From NCBI RefSeq assembly GCF_023156535.1, contig NZ_JALNMH010000003.1, positions 186,001-250,000 of the forward strand: DNA of 64,000 nucleotides, read 5' to 3'. This document shows, piece by piece, positions 52,910 through 61,485 of the stretch. A model generated the notes under the pieces. It had not been told where the DNA came from and searched no databases. It worked only from the letters and a program-made list of their open reading frames with translations. Within the stretch, counting starts at the first letter, position 1. Each line of letters begins with the position of its first letter. A program made the position numbers and the translations under genes. The DNA comes from Pseudomarimonas salicorniae (GTDB taxonomy: Bacteria > Pseudomonadota > Gammaproteobacteria > Xanthomonadales > Xanthomonadaceae).

Positions 52910-54166
52910 GTGCCCATTCCATCCCGATTGCCTGTCGCTGCCCTCATCTGGTCACTGGTTTGCGTCGATACGGCCTTGGCTGGGGAGCACTTCGGCAGGG
53001 ATCACCGCACCGTTGCGCCACGTGTCCATTCAAGCCATGCGAGTGCGGGCGCCCGAGGACCATCGACCCTTTCGCTGCGCACCCAGGGCAATCGCTTCAT
53101 CGACGGCAACGGCAACGCGATACAGCTGCGTGGTGTGAACTACAGCGGATTCGAGTTCGCCGCCGTTCAAGGCTGGAGCGGCAACGATCCGTCCGGGGGT
53201 CAGGCCGGACAGCCTGGTGGACCGAACTGGGCGGCCCTGCAGGCCTGGAAAGTCAACATCCTGCGCATCCCCCTGAACGAGGCATCCTGGCTGGGCGGCA
53301 GCTGTGTCGATACCAGCGGCAATGTGATCAATCCCGATCCTGCCGGCAACTACCGATCGGCTGTGCAGACCCAGGTCGAACAGGCCAATGCCGCGGGTCT
53401 CTACGTGATTCTCGATCTCCACTGGACCGCGCCGGGCAACGCCTGCCCCATGCTGCAGACACAGATGGCGAATGCCGATCATTCGCTGGCGTTCTGGACC
53501 TCGGTGGCCAGCCAGTTCAAGAACAATCCGTCGGTCATGTTCGAACTGTTCAACGAACCGTTCTTCAACTTCGAGTTCTCCGGCGACGCGTGGTCCTACA
53601 TGATGAAGGGCACCCAGGGCAGCTTCAGCGGATTCCCTGCCACCAGCCGCAGCGGCAACTGGACAACCATCAAGCAACCGTGGGCGGTGGCCAGCTATCA
53701 GGGGATGCTGGATGCCGTGCGCGCGACCGGCGCCACCAATGTCGTACTGATCGGCAGCATGATGTACGCGCAGGAGTTCAGTGGCTGGCTGTCGCATCGA
53801 CCGACCGACCCGCTGAATCAGATGGCGGCGGTCTGGCACCCCTACCCCACCTTTGGCGCAACCTGGGGTTCGGCCGCCTACGCCCAGCCCAACTATGCGC
53901 CAGGCGTCTACAACGAGGTGCTGGACATTCTAGGCGCAGGGATTCCGGTGATCGCCACCGAGACCGGTGACCGCAATACGGCCGGGACTGTGGGTGCACC
54001 GCTGGTCGACACCATCACCCGCTGGGCCGATCTCAATGGCATCAGCGTGCTCGGTTGGGGTTGGAACGTCTGGAGCGGCCCAGACTATGTGCTGATCAAG
54101 GACGCCGATGGAACGCCGTCCGAGGGCTATGGGAAGGCCTACCACCGATGGTTGATCGCCCACTGA
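52910..54166 (+). CDS. Second GH5 cellulase (catalytic domain only)
   Basis: The product is about 418 aa from GTG 52910 (hydrophobic PVAALIWSLVCVDTALAGEH looks like a signal peptide). It has only the GH5 domain, starting LSLRTQGNRFIDGNGNAIQL, with acid/base Glu216 (FELFNEPF) and nucleophile Glu351 (IATETGD). It lacks the Calx-beta and IPT domains of its neighbour. The start is uncertain: several in-frame ATG/GTG codons exist from 52529 on. The last 237 bp overlap antisense with the TagA/WecG fusion gene. Both GH5 genes are predicted active. Confidence 0.85.
   Translation: MPIPSRLPVAALIWSLVCVDTALAGEHFGRDHRTVAPRVHSSHASAGARGPSTLSLRTQGNRFIDGNGNAIQLRGVNYSGFEFAAVQGWSGNDPSGGQAGQPGGPNWAALQAWKVNILRIPLNEASWLGGSCVDTSGNVINPDPAGNYRSAVQTQVEQANAAGLYVILDLHWTAPGNACPMLQTQMANADHSLAFWTSVASQFKNNPSVMFELFNEPFFNFEFSGDAWSYMMKGTQGSFSGFPATSRSGNWTTIKQPWAVASYQGMLDAVRATGATNVVLIGSMMYAQEFSGWLSHRPTDPLNQMAAVWHPYPTFGATWGSAAYAQPNYAPGVYNEVLDILGAGIPVIATETGDRNTAGTVGAPLVDTITRWADLNGISVLGWGWNVWSGPDYVLIKDADGTPSEGYGKAYHRWLIAH
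53069..53920. repeat. 852-bp direct repeat, copy 2 (GH5 catalytic region)
   Basis: Second copy of the 51431-52282 block; in-frame in the second GH5 gene. Confidence 0.9.
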
Positions 54167-55990
54167 GCGGCGCACGAGCGATGGCTGCAGCCTCCTCTTC
54201 GCAACAGTGTGCCCATACCTGCCAGGATCGACCGCGCACCGGGTGGACCCACGCAGACGTACATCGGTGCGACGCAGCAGCCACAATGTGCGCGGCCCGT
54301 TCAGGATGTAGCGCGCAACCATTCGCCGCGGTGACCGCATCAAACGATAGGTCCACTCAAGCCCGGTTCGCTGCATCCACTTCGGTGCCCGCGTCTCGAC
54401 GCCGGTAAGGAAATCAATCGAAGCGCCAATGCAGAACGTCATTCCGCGCGCCCGGCCGCGCCGCTTGAGGCAGCACGCCAGAAATTCCTGCTGCGGCGAC
54501 CCCACCGCCAGCAGACAGAAGCGGAAAGGGCTGTTCGCTTCAATGAAGCGCAAACACGCACGGACTGCCTTCGGATCCTTGATAAAGCCCATCGGCGGAT
54601 TGAAGTGCTTGAGTCCTTGCAATCCGTGCCTGGTACACAACCGTGCGGCCTGGGCCTCGCTGCCGCCGATCATGACCACCTTGTCGCGTGGCTGGATGAC
54701 GCGGTCGAACAGCTCTGCCGTCAGATCACTACCCGGGCACACCGGCAGCTTCAACCCCCGGCTGGCGCTCAGCAGCCGGGCCAGGAATCGGCTGTCGAGC
54801 AGCGTGTAGTCGGCCTCGGCGTAGGCGGCACGAAAACCCTCATCGCCATGCAGTCGACGCAGGTGGTCGGCATTCGGGGTCACGACATAGGCAAACGATT
54901 GATCCCCGTAGTTGGCTGCCAGGCGGGCGAAGCTCTCAAGGTCATGGTCGTCGATGACGAAAGGCAACGCCTCGTGGTGGGTGTCACTGGAGTGTGAGGT
55001 CCCCGGGCGCAATCCTCTGGACAATCGCTGCATGGCGATCCCTGGCATGCTCAGCATGGTCGTTATCCAGCGCGGCACCAGCACGGACAACAATCTGCCG
55101 CCGCCGGAAACCTCAGTGCCCCCGGGGGATGCATCCGACCCGACCGTTGCCTCGGGACACAGGCCGATTCGAACCGAAATCGACATCAGGCGATGCACCA
55201 GCGCCTGGATCCGAGACTGCGCCGAGCTTGGCAAGGTCAACACGACCCAATCCAGCGCCTGCGACTTGCCGAGTTCGACCAGGTCCGCAATCGATCCGGT
55301 CGGCGGGTAGGCACAGGCACTTCCGCGGGCACCCCGATCGTCAAATACGCCAACGATCCTGATGCAACGGCCACGTGCCTTGCCCATCTGCTGAATCCAG
55401 GCATCGGCCGCCGGCCCACTGCCGACGACGGCAACCGATACCGAGAAGTTCTTGGCGTGCTCCAGCCGACGCAGCGTCGCCAACAGCTGCCAACGCACCG
55501 TAGCGGTCAGGACAAGCGTGCTGAGCAGCCATAGTCCCAGCCAGGGCCCGGGCAGCTGGCGCAGCGATGGGCTGGCGTAGCCAATCGCCAACACCACGGC
55601 GATAAGGATGGCGAATCGAATCAGGTGACATCGCACGAGTGCCCTGCTGTCGCCGCTGCTGGCGAAGTCGACGAATGCCCGGTCACACAAGAGCAAGGGC
55701 GACAGCAGGGCGGCACCAAAGGCCGCTCTCCATCCGTCAGAGGCCCATGTCGACCACGGCGCAAGATCGGGAGACCAGTAGCTGTAGGCCACTGTACTGA
55801 TCAGCGCTGCCAGCAGGACGGTAGCGACATCCACCGCGGGCAGGAGGTCGCCCACCAAGGCGACGCGTTCGCGACCGGACAGAGATCGAATGGGTTTCAG
55901 GTTGTCACCAAGCGCGGCATCCATGTCGTTCAGGATGCACCCACCGCCCTCCAGGTTCCGTTCGATGCGGTACTGGGTACGGGCCTGCAC
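53930..55990 (-). CDS. Fusion: membrane/CoA-binding module plus TagA/WecG glycosyltransferase
   Basis: The product is 686 aa if started at GTG 55990 (664 aa from ATG 55924). The N-terminal half resembles that of polyprenyl-phosphate sugar-phosphotransferases: five TM helices (LLPAVDVATVLLAALISTVAYSYW, LLSTLVLTATVRW) and a nucleotide-fold CoA_binding_3-like domain (VSVAVVGSGPAADAWIQQM, LDWVVLTLPSSAQSRIQALV). The bacterial sugar-transferase domain is missing; in its place is a TagA/WecG/CpsF glycosyltransferase (FAYVVTPNADHLRRLHGDEGFRAAY...TLLDSRFLARLL, KVVMIGGSEAQAARL, AVGSPQQEFLACC, GASIDFLTGVETRAPKWMQRTGLEW). A roughly 100-residue Arg-rich tail follows with no family match and runs antisense into the second GH5 gene. 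Confidence 0.88.
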   Translation of the reverse strand: MQARTQYRIERNLEGGGCILNDMDAALGDNLKPIRSLSGRERVALVGDLLPAVDVATVLLAALISTVAYSYWSPDLAPWSTWASDGWRAAFGAALLSPLLLCDRAFVDFASSGDSRALVRCHLIRFAILIAVVLAIGYASPSLRQLPGPWLGLWLLSTLVLTATVRWQLLATLRRLEHAKNFSVSVAVVGSGPAADAWIQQMGKARGRCIRIVGVFDDRGARGSACAYPPTGSIADLVELGKSQALDWVVLTLPSSAQSRIQALVHRLMSISVRIGLCPEATVGSDASPGGTEVSGGGRLLSVLVPRWITTMLSMPGIAMQRLSRGLRPGTSHSSDTHHEALPFVIDDHDLESFARLAANYGDQSFAYVVTPNADHLRRLHGDEGFRAAYAEADYTLLDSRFLARLLSASRGLKLPVCPGSDLTAELFDRVIQPRDKVVMIGGSEAQAARLCTRHGLQGLKHFNPPMGFIKDPKAVRACLRFIEANSPFRFCLLAVGSPQQEFLACCLKRRGRARGMTFCIGASIDFLTGVETRAPKWMQRTGLEWTYRLMRSPRRMVARYILNGPRTLWLLRRTDVRLRGSTRCAVDPGRYGHTVAKRRLQPSLVRRSVGDQPSVVGLPIALGRRSIGVLDQHIVWAAPDVPTPTEHADAIEIGPAGDGVDQRCTHSPGRIAVTGLGGDHRNPCA

Positions 55991-56141
55991 TGAGTGCGGT
56001 ATCGCCTACTGCGCGTGGGCATAGGCCATCGCCTACGCCGGCGACTGATGTCCGACCGGATTCGCTCATGATGGTCGATGGAAACGAGCTCTTGCGCCGC
56101 ACGACACCCGACAAGCGAAATCAGCCTGACTCCTGGATCGG

Positions 56142-57419
56142 TCAGAGCTCGAAACGAAGCACGATGTCCAAGCCGACCGCGTAGCCGCTGAAGCGAAACA
56201 ATGCCTGATTGGCGGTTCGCCACTGATAGCCCACATACGGGCGCAACAGCAGCCAACGTCGCGCACGCCAGGTCACCGTCAGCTTGAACTGCTGAAGCAC
56301 GTCACGTCTTGCCTCATCTGACGGGAGCACACCGTTGCTGCCATAGTCACTTCCGGTCACCTGATAGGACGCATCAATGCTCGACTTGTCAGTCAGCTGC
56401 CAACGCAGTGCGCCATCCAGGCCAACCTCCACTACACCCTCCGAATCGGCCGTGTTGCTTCGCAGGCGCCGGAAAGCGATCAATGTCAGCGCAGTCTTTC
56501 CGCTGATCTCGCGTTGATAGCCCAGGCTGCCGATCACCGCTGATTGACTGGACCCGGTGCCTGCGCCCTCTTTTCTGCGGGTGTAACCCAGCGCCGCATC
56601 GATCTGCATCAATCCAGGCACGGTCCGTGCTGCCATCAGCGACCAGGACAGCTGCTCGAAACTCGGTGCCGCCATCTGACCGGTATATCCTCCGCCAATG
56701 GATTCCAGCAGAAGCCCCGCATTGACGAGGTCGTCCACGTGATACCGGAGCCCCAGCCGTGAAGTTTCTTCTTCCAGCTGAAACCGCGGGAACTCCGGCA
56801 AGGGCGACCGCAGTTGCCTCGATTCGAATGCCGTCTCCAACCGCCATCGCGGTGACACGGCCAGGTTCAGTGCCGCGCCTGCCGTGCGCTCGGTTTCGAG
56901 CGTCAACTCTGTGATGACGCGATCGAGGAACGAGGCCATCCTGCGCTCCCGACGATAGTCCATCGCTCCATCAAGCAGGCTGCCGCGGCGCCAGTCGAAA
57001 GCCAGCTCGTACAGGTACTCGCTGTGGTCAAGCTCAGTCATTTCCTGATACTTGATGTGGCGCTGTTCAAGCGTGGAATGCAGGCGCTGCTGACCGATCA
57101 GCCATTCGAGCTCAGCCCCGACAATCCCCTTGAGCACGAGAGCGCCAACTGCGGTGTTGCCGTCCTCGCCACGCTTTGGCAGGTCGAACACGTTGGAGTC
57201 GTACTCGATCCGTGTCGCCACGTAGGGTGTAGCCTGAAACTGGGCCCGGGTCACCGACGACCAGCTCAGCGCGGCAGCCATAGCCAGCGTGAGGAAGACG
57301 GGTCCTGTCAACCGCGCGCGATACGGGTGTCCTCGAATTGCCTTCTCCGCGCGATGCCAGACGCTGGACAGAGCGCCGCCGTTCGGTGCCTTGAAGCGGC
57401 CCTCAGGAGACCTGTTCAT
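56142..57419 (-). CDS. epsL: EPS operon outer-membrane protein EpsL
   Basis: This 425-aa outer-membrane beta-barrel precursor has a signal/anchor (ARLTGPVFLTLAMAAALSWSSVTRAQ), then repeated amphipathic strands with aromatic ends, starting FQATPYVATRIEYDSNVFDLPKRG. It ends with a barrel-type YVGYQWRTANQALFRFSGYAVGLDIVLRFEL (C-terminal Leu). This matches the EpsL-type proteins of EPS operons, thought to help export. ATG 57419. It lies 46 bp downstream of the initiating sugar transferase, probably in the same transcript. The 151-bp gap to the fusion gene has no other ORF. Confidence 0.85.
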   Translation of the reverse strand: MNRSPEGRFKAPNGGALSSVWHRAEKAIRGHPYRARLTGPVFLTLAMAAALSWSSVTRAQFQATPYVATRIEYDSNVFDLPKRGEDGNTAVGALVLKGIVGAELEWLIGQQRLHSTLEQRHIKYQEMTELDHSEYLYELAFDWRRGSLLDGAMDYRRERRMASFLDRVITELTLETERTAGAALNLAVSPRWRLETAFESRQLRSPLPEFPRFQLEEETSRLGLRYHVDDLVNAGLLLESIGGGYTGQMAAPSFEQLSWSLMAARTVPGLMQIDAALGYTRRKEGAGTGSSQSAVIGSLGYQREISGKTALTLIAFRRLRSNTADSEGVVEVGLDGALRWQLTDKSSIDASYQVTGSDYGSNGVLPSDEARRDVLQQFKLTVTWRARRWLLLRPYVGYQWRTANQALFRFSGYAVGLDIVLRFEL

Positions 57420-57465
57420 GTCGCGGGGAGGACAACTGCGCTCATCGGTTCAGCTCCAGGCGAGG

Positions 57466-58659
57466 CTAGAACGCATTGGTGGGGCGAAGCACGGCGGACA
57501 CGGTGCGCAACAGCACTTTGAGGTCCATCGCCAGCGACCAGTGATCGATGTAGAAAAGATCCAGCTCGACGCGACGACGCAGCTGCTGCGTCGTGTCGGT
57601 CGCCCCGCGCGCCCCGTTGACCTGCGCCCATCCGGTGATGCCAGGCCTGACCCGGTGCCGATGCGGATAGCTGTCGATGATCTCCGAGCCAAGCAGCTCG
57701 GCGGTACGCATGTTCACCGCATGCGGGCGTGGCCCGACCAGCGACATCTGCCCCCGCAGCACGTTGAACAGCTGGGGAAGTTCATCCAGGCTCCATTTGC
57801 GGATGAATCGGCCCACCGCCGTGACACGCAGATCACCGCGAACCGTCTGCTGCAGCGGCGCGCTGCCTGAGTCGCAATCGACCCGCATGCTGCGGAACTT
57901 GTAGATGTCGAACTCGCTGTTGCAGTAGCCGTGCCGACGCTGTTTGAACAGAATCGGTCCGGGGCTCTCGAGTCGGATCGCCATCGCGACGACCAGCAGA
58001 ACAGGCGACAGCAGCAGCGTGATCAGCGCACCCAGAACATAGTCCGAACTCATCTTAATCGCCGCGCTCCAGCGCCTGATCGGACGCTCGGCGAGAAGCA
58101 GGACGCCATCCCGGTCATCGCGGCGTTGCGGTGGGGCGGTCGATTGAAGTCGCGTGCCACTGCCATCGGTCCGCTCGGGCTGCGGCTGCACGCTCTCACC
58201 CAGCGGCAAGGCGCGTAGTTGCCGGGCCAATGCCACGCGACTCAGGCTGGTGAGCGCCAGCACGGAGATCAGCCAAGGCCAGAACAGACCGAGAGGCAGC
58301 GCTTCGAGCCAGCGGCCGGCATAGGCTATCCCCGCTGCAAGGGCGACAAAGGTCATCAAACGAAGGACATGACCTCGCACCAGCCCGAACCAATCGCCAC
58401 GTGCGGCGATGTCGATGAAGTCCCGGTCATAGAGAATGAACGGCGCCATCAGACACAGGATCCAGGACAAACGGACAAGCGCCTCCGCATCGCTCGTCGC
58501 CCAGCTGGCGTAACTGAGCTGAGCGAGTAGCCCGACGGACAACACGGAGCAGAAGTCGACGAGCGGCAACACATCGCCACCCCTGCTCCCGAGCGCCGAC
58601 AGCCAGTCGGTATCAGGCGCGGCACCGGGTGAGCGTGGCTGGACGGAGGCAGGGATCAT
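57466..58659 (-). CDS. Initiating undecaprenyl-phosphate sugar phosphotransferase (WcaJ/GumD-like)
   Basis: This 397-aa enzyme has four to five N-terminal TM helices (VDFCSVLSVGLLAQLSYASWA, LMTFVALAAGIAYAGRWLEAL), no CoA-binding domain, then a bacterial sugar transferase domain (PF02397). Motifs are QRRHGYCNSEFDIYKFRSM, GRFIRKWSLDELPQLFNVL (Asp-Glu catalytic pair), GQMSLVGPRP and RVRPGITGWAQVNGARG. It starts EPS repeat synthesis by transferring hexose-1-P to undecaprenyl phosphate. Its TM part resembles that of the fusion gene at 53930 (see findings). ATG 58659 is preceded by GGAGGCAGG. Confidence 0.93.
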   Translation of the reverse strand: MIPASVQPRSPGAAPDTDWLSALGSRGGDVLPLVDFCSVLSVGLLAQLSYASWATSDAEALVRLSWILCLMAPFILYDRDFIDIAARGDWFGLVRGHVLRLMTFVALAAGIAYAGRWLEALPLGLFWPWLISVLALTSLSRVALARQLRALPLGESVQPQPERTDGSGTRLQSTAPPQRRDDRDGVLLLAERPIRRWSAAIKMSSDYVLGALITLLLSPVLLVVAMAIRLESPGPILFKQRRHGYCNSEFDIYKFRSMRVDCDSGSAPLQQTVRGDLRVTAVGRFIRKWSLDELPQLFNVLRGQMSLVGPRPHAVNMRTAELLGSEIIDSYPHRHRVRPGITGWAQVNGARGATDTTQQLRRRVELDLFYIDHWSLAMDLKVLLRTVSAVLRPTNAF

Positions 58660-58797
58660 GTCGGCAGGCTAGTCAGCGCTGCCGGACAGGTCTGTACGCT
58701 GACGTACCCACCTGGGAGAGCGCCGGGAGGATGCGATGCCTCGGTGTTTCATCGTACCGACGCGGGCGTGCTGCAGCGCTATACCTGTCGTTTGATC

Positions 58798-60189
58798 ATG
58801 GACCTGGCGCGGCCGATGACACCAACGGTTCCCTCCCCGACGACGCCGATCGCCAGCGATGCCGTGGCCGCCCTCACCCGCAATACCGGCGACCCGAGGG
58901 GGCCGGCGACCATATCTGCGAAGGGCAAGCCTCTGCGCGTGCTGCTGGTGACCACCCTGCGCTGGCCGCTCTCGGCACGACTCGCCTTGGCATTTGATGA
59001 GCTGGGCTGCAAGGTTCAGGCGTGGTGCCCGTCCGATCACCCGTTGTCCACCACTGCCGTTGTGGAGCGGCTGCATCGCGCTCCGGCGATGCTCGGACGA
59101 CTGCGATCACTGCGCCGCGCGATCGCCGCGTCAAGCGCCGACCTCCTGCTGCCCTGCGACGATGCCGCCACGGCGGCGCTTGCCCAACTGTATCGGCGCC
59201 TGGGCGATCAGGTCGAGCACGAGCCAGTGCGCAGGCTGATCGCACGCTCGTTGGGCACACCGCCGGCGGCCTCGCAGGCCAGCGATCGCGGCGCCTTGCT
59301 GGCGCTGGCCGCCGCGCAGGGGGTGCGGGTCCCCGAACAGGCGACCTTGGATACGGAATCTTCGCTGCAGTCCTGGGGCGGGCGACATGGCTTCCCCGCG
59401 GTGCTCAAAGCGGATGGCAGTTGGGGGGGACAGGGCGTTGCAGTGGTCAACAGCGCTGCCGAGGCGAGCGCTGCGTTCCGCACACTCAGCCGGCCGCGCT
59501 TCCTGCCAGCCCTCAGGCATTGGCTGCTGCGTCGGAACGTCTCCCACCTTCAGGATTGGATCCTCGGCGTTCGGCCGCAGATCACCATCCAGCAGTTCAT
59601 TGCTGGCGTGCCGGCCAATCGGGCCGTTGCCTGCCGTCAGGGCACGGTTCTGGCCGGCATCAGCGCCATGGCAGCCCAAACGGCTGGAGCGACGGGACCG
59701 GCCACCGTCGTCCGCATCATGGATCACACCGGCATGAATGAGAGTACCCGCCGCGTGGTCCGCGGGCTGGGGCTGTCGGGACTGTGCGGTCTGGACTTCG
59801 TGATCGAGGCGGCCACCGGTCTCGACTATCTGATCGAGCTCAATCCGCGTGCCACACCGACCTGCCATCTACCGCTCGGCAGCCGCGGCGACCTGCCCGC
59901 TGCGCTCTGCAGCTGGCTCGGTGGCACGCCTATGCCAACGAGAGCAGACTCGATCTGCAACCCGCAGATCGCCCTGTTCCCGGGAGAATGTCTCAGAGAC
60001 CCGCACAGCCCCCATCTGGCCACCGCGCATCACGATGTGCCCTGGTCGACACCGGCACTGGTTCGCGATGGCCTCGATCTTCCCTGGAATGAACGTGGCG
60101 TTCTGGCCCGCCTGCGCGCCCGGATCCGACGCGCTCGACCCGCCACCATTCGGCGCGAGTCCGGCGACGGCAGCCCTACCGTAAGCTGA
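58798..60189 (+). CDS. ATP-grasp domain protein
   Basis: This protein of about 463 aa has an N-terminal Rossmann-like pre-ATP-grasp domain (KPLRVLLVTTLRWPLSARLALAFDELGCKVQAWCPSDHPL), then an ATP-grasp fold: FPAVLKADGSWGGQGVAVVNSAAEA (ATP Lys and Gly-rich loop), ITIQQFIAGVPANRAVACRQGT, and the metal/nucleotide motif DFVIEAATGLDYLIELNPRATPTCHLPLGSRGDLP. It is carbamoyl-phosphate-synthase-like, with unknown substrate. The start ATG 58798 is my choice; GTG 58744 and ATG 58825 are possible. It is divergent from the initiating sugar transferase. Confidence 0.85.
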   Translation: MDLARPMTPTVPSPTTPIASDAVAALTRNTGDPRGPATISAKGKPLRVLLVTTLRWPLSARLALAFDELGCKVQAWCPSDHPLSTTAVVERLHRAPAMLGRLRSLRRAIAASSADLLLPCDDAATAALAQLYRRLGDQVEHEPVRRLIARSLGTPPAASQASDRGALLALAAAQGVRVPEQATLDTESSLQSWGGRHGFPAVLKADGSWGGQGVAVVNSAAEASAAFRTLSRPRFLPALRHWLLRRNVSHLQDWILGVRPQITIQQFIAGVPANRAVACRQGTVLAGISAMAAQTAGATGPATVVRIMDHTGMNESTRRVVRGLGLSGLCGLDFVIEAATGLDYLIELNPRATPTCHLPLGSRGDLPAALCSWLGGTPMPTRADSICNPQIALFPGECLRDPHSPHLATAHHDVPWSTPALVRDGLDLPWNERGVLARLRARIRRARPATIRRESGDGSPTVS

Positions 60190-60215
60190 ACATGCACAGA
60201 CGCCTCGAACATCAC

Positions 60216-60487
60216 CTAGGGAGACTCTGAACAAGTCCAGCGCCCCGCGCCGGAGGTTGTGCAGCCGGCCAGCAAGGCGCGCGTCGCAGGGCGTGGTGGT
60301 GCCACGGCCAAGACGCGCAACGCAGCTGGATGGCTGCACAATCCCGGCCCGGAGGGTTGCCACGGTGTGCGCTCGCACCTGCGTTGGCCACCTTGAACGT
60401 GGCACCACCACGTCCTTCGGCGTCCGCCTTGGTGCGAACGCACACCGCGGCAACGCGGGGCACAGGACTTATTCAGAGGCTCCCTAG
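60216..60487. mobile_element. MITE-like element C, CTAG-bounded
   Basis: A 272-bp non-coding element has ends CTAGGGAGACTCTGAACAAG (left) and, inverted, CTAGGGAGCCTCTGAATAAG (right). It carries an inner palindrome-rich body with GCACCACCACG and GTGGTGGTGCC. CTAG at both ends may be a target duplication or part of the terminal repeat. Its right end lies on the stop codon of the following Crp gene (TAG of CTAG), as for element A and the DUF1508 gene. Confidence 0.75.
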
Positions 60488-61236
60488 GAGACTGGTGATC
60501 GCGCGATCGACTCGTTGGGTGTTGGCCGCGCCTCGGGGAGAAGCCGGTCGGTTTCATCCTTGACCACCTGATAGCACTCGCAGCAAAGCGCCTCGAGCTT
60601 GGGACGATCCAGGATCGTGATTCGTCCCCGGCTGTACTCGATTACTTCGAGCTTCTGCAGCTTGCCCGCCGCTTCGGTGACTCCTTCGCGACGGACGCCC
60701 AGCATGTTCGCAATCAACTCCTGCGTCATCGACAGACGGTTGCTTGGCAAGCGATCCAACGAAAGCAGCAGCCAGCGACACAACTGCTGGTCGATCGTGT
60801 GATGACGATTGCACACGGCCGTCTGAGCCATCTGGGTGATCAGTGCCTGGGTGTATCGCAGCAGAATCAGCATCATCTCGGAGTGTTGATCGAACTCGGA
60901 CTTGAGGCAGCTCACCGGCAGCCGAAACCCTTGACCACCACTCTGAACGACCGCACGGCTGGGCGTGCTGCCACCGCCCATGAACACCGATACTCCCACC
61001 ACGCCCTCGTTGCCCACCACGGAAATTTCCGCAGATGCACCGTTCTCCATCACGTACAGAAGGGAGACGATGGCGTCAGTGGGGAAATACACGTACCGCA
61101 TCGCTTCGCCAGCTTCGTACAGCACCTTTCCTAAGGGCAACTCCACCAGGCAGAGGCTTTTCTCCAGACGCGCGCACACGTCAGGTGGCATCGCGGCCAG
61201 AAGCTTGTTGTGTTGGCGCAAAACGGAAGCATTCAT
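60484..61236 (-). CDS. Crp/Fnr family transcriptional regulator
   Basis: This 250-aa protein starts at ATG 61236 behind GGAGGGCG. It has a beta-roll (LPLGKVLYEAGEAMRYVYFPTDAIVSLLYVMENGASAEISVVGNEG), STPSRAVVQSGG, dimer helix (RYTQALITQMAQTAVCNRHHTIDQQLCRWLLLSLDRLP), winged HTH (LSMTQELIANMLGVRREGVTEAAGKLQKLEVI) and a Cys-rich tail (LEALCCECYQVVKDETDRLLP). It is highly similar to 17043 and 61486. Its stop codon coincides with the CTAG end of mobile element C. It is divergent from 61486. Confidence 0.93.
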   Translation of the reverse strand: MNASVLRQHNKLLAAMPPDVCARLEKSLCLVELPLGKVLYEAGEAMRYVYFPTDAIVSLLYVMENGASAEISVVGNEGVVGVSVFMGGGSTPSRAVVQSGGQGFRLPVSCLKSEFDQHSEMMLILLRYTQALITQMAQTAVCNRHHTIDQQLCRWLLLSLDRLPSNRLSMTQELIANMLGVRREGVTEAAGKLQKLEVIEYSRGRITILDRPKLEALCCECYQVVKDETDRLLPEARPTPNESIARSPVS

Positions 61237-61485
61237 ATCGCCCTCCAACGGATCAGTGGCTGAAGAAGACGCAGACAGAGCAACTGTCTTCACACCGGGG
61301 GCTGATGTCGGTACGAAAGCGTACATAGCATTGCCCGCTCAACGGACTCATCGGGTGATCGCCCGGTCAGCTCTTCGACCAAGACTATCCCGGCGAGTGG
61401 GTGCGCCAGCGAACAGCCGCTGGATAGAAGTCGGCTTACGCTGACCCTCCGCAAACTCCCTACCCACTACTGCCGGCGCGAGCCC

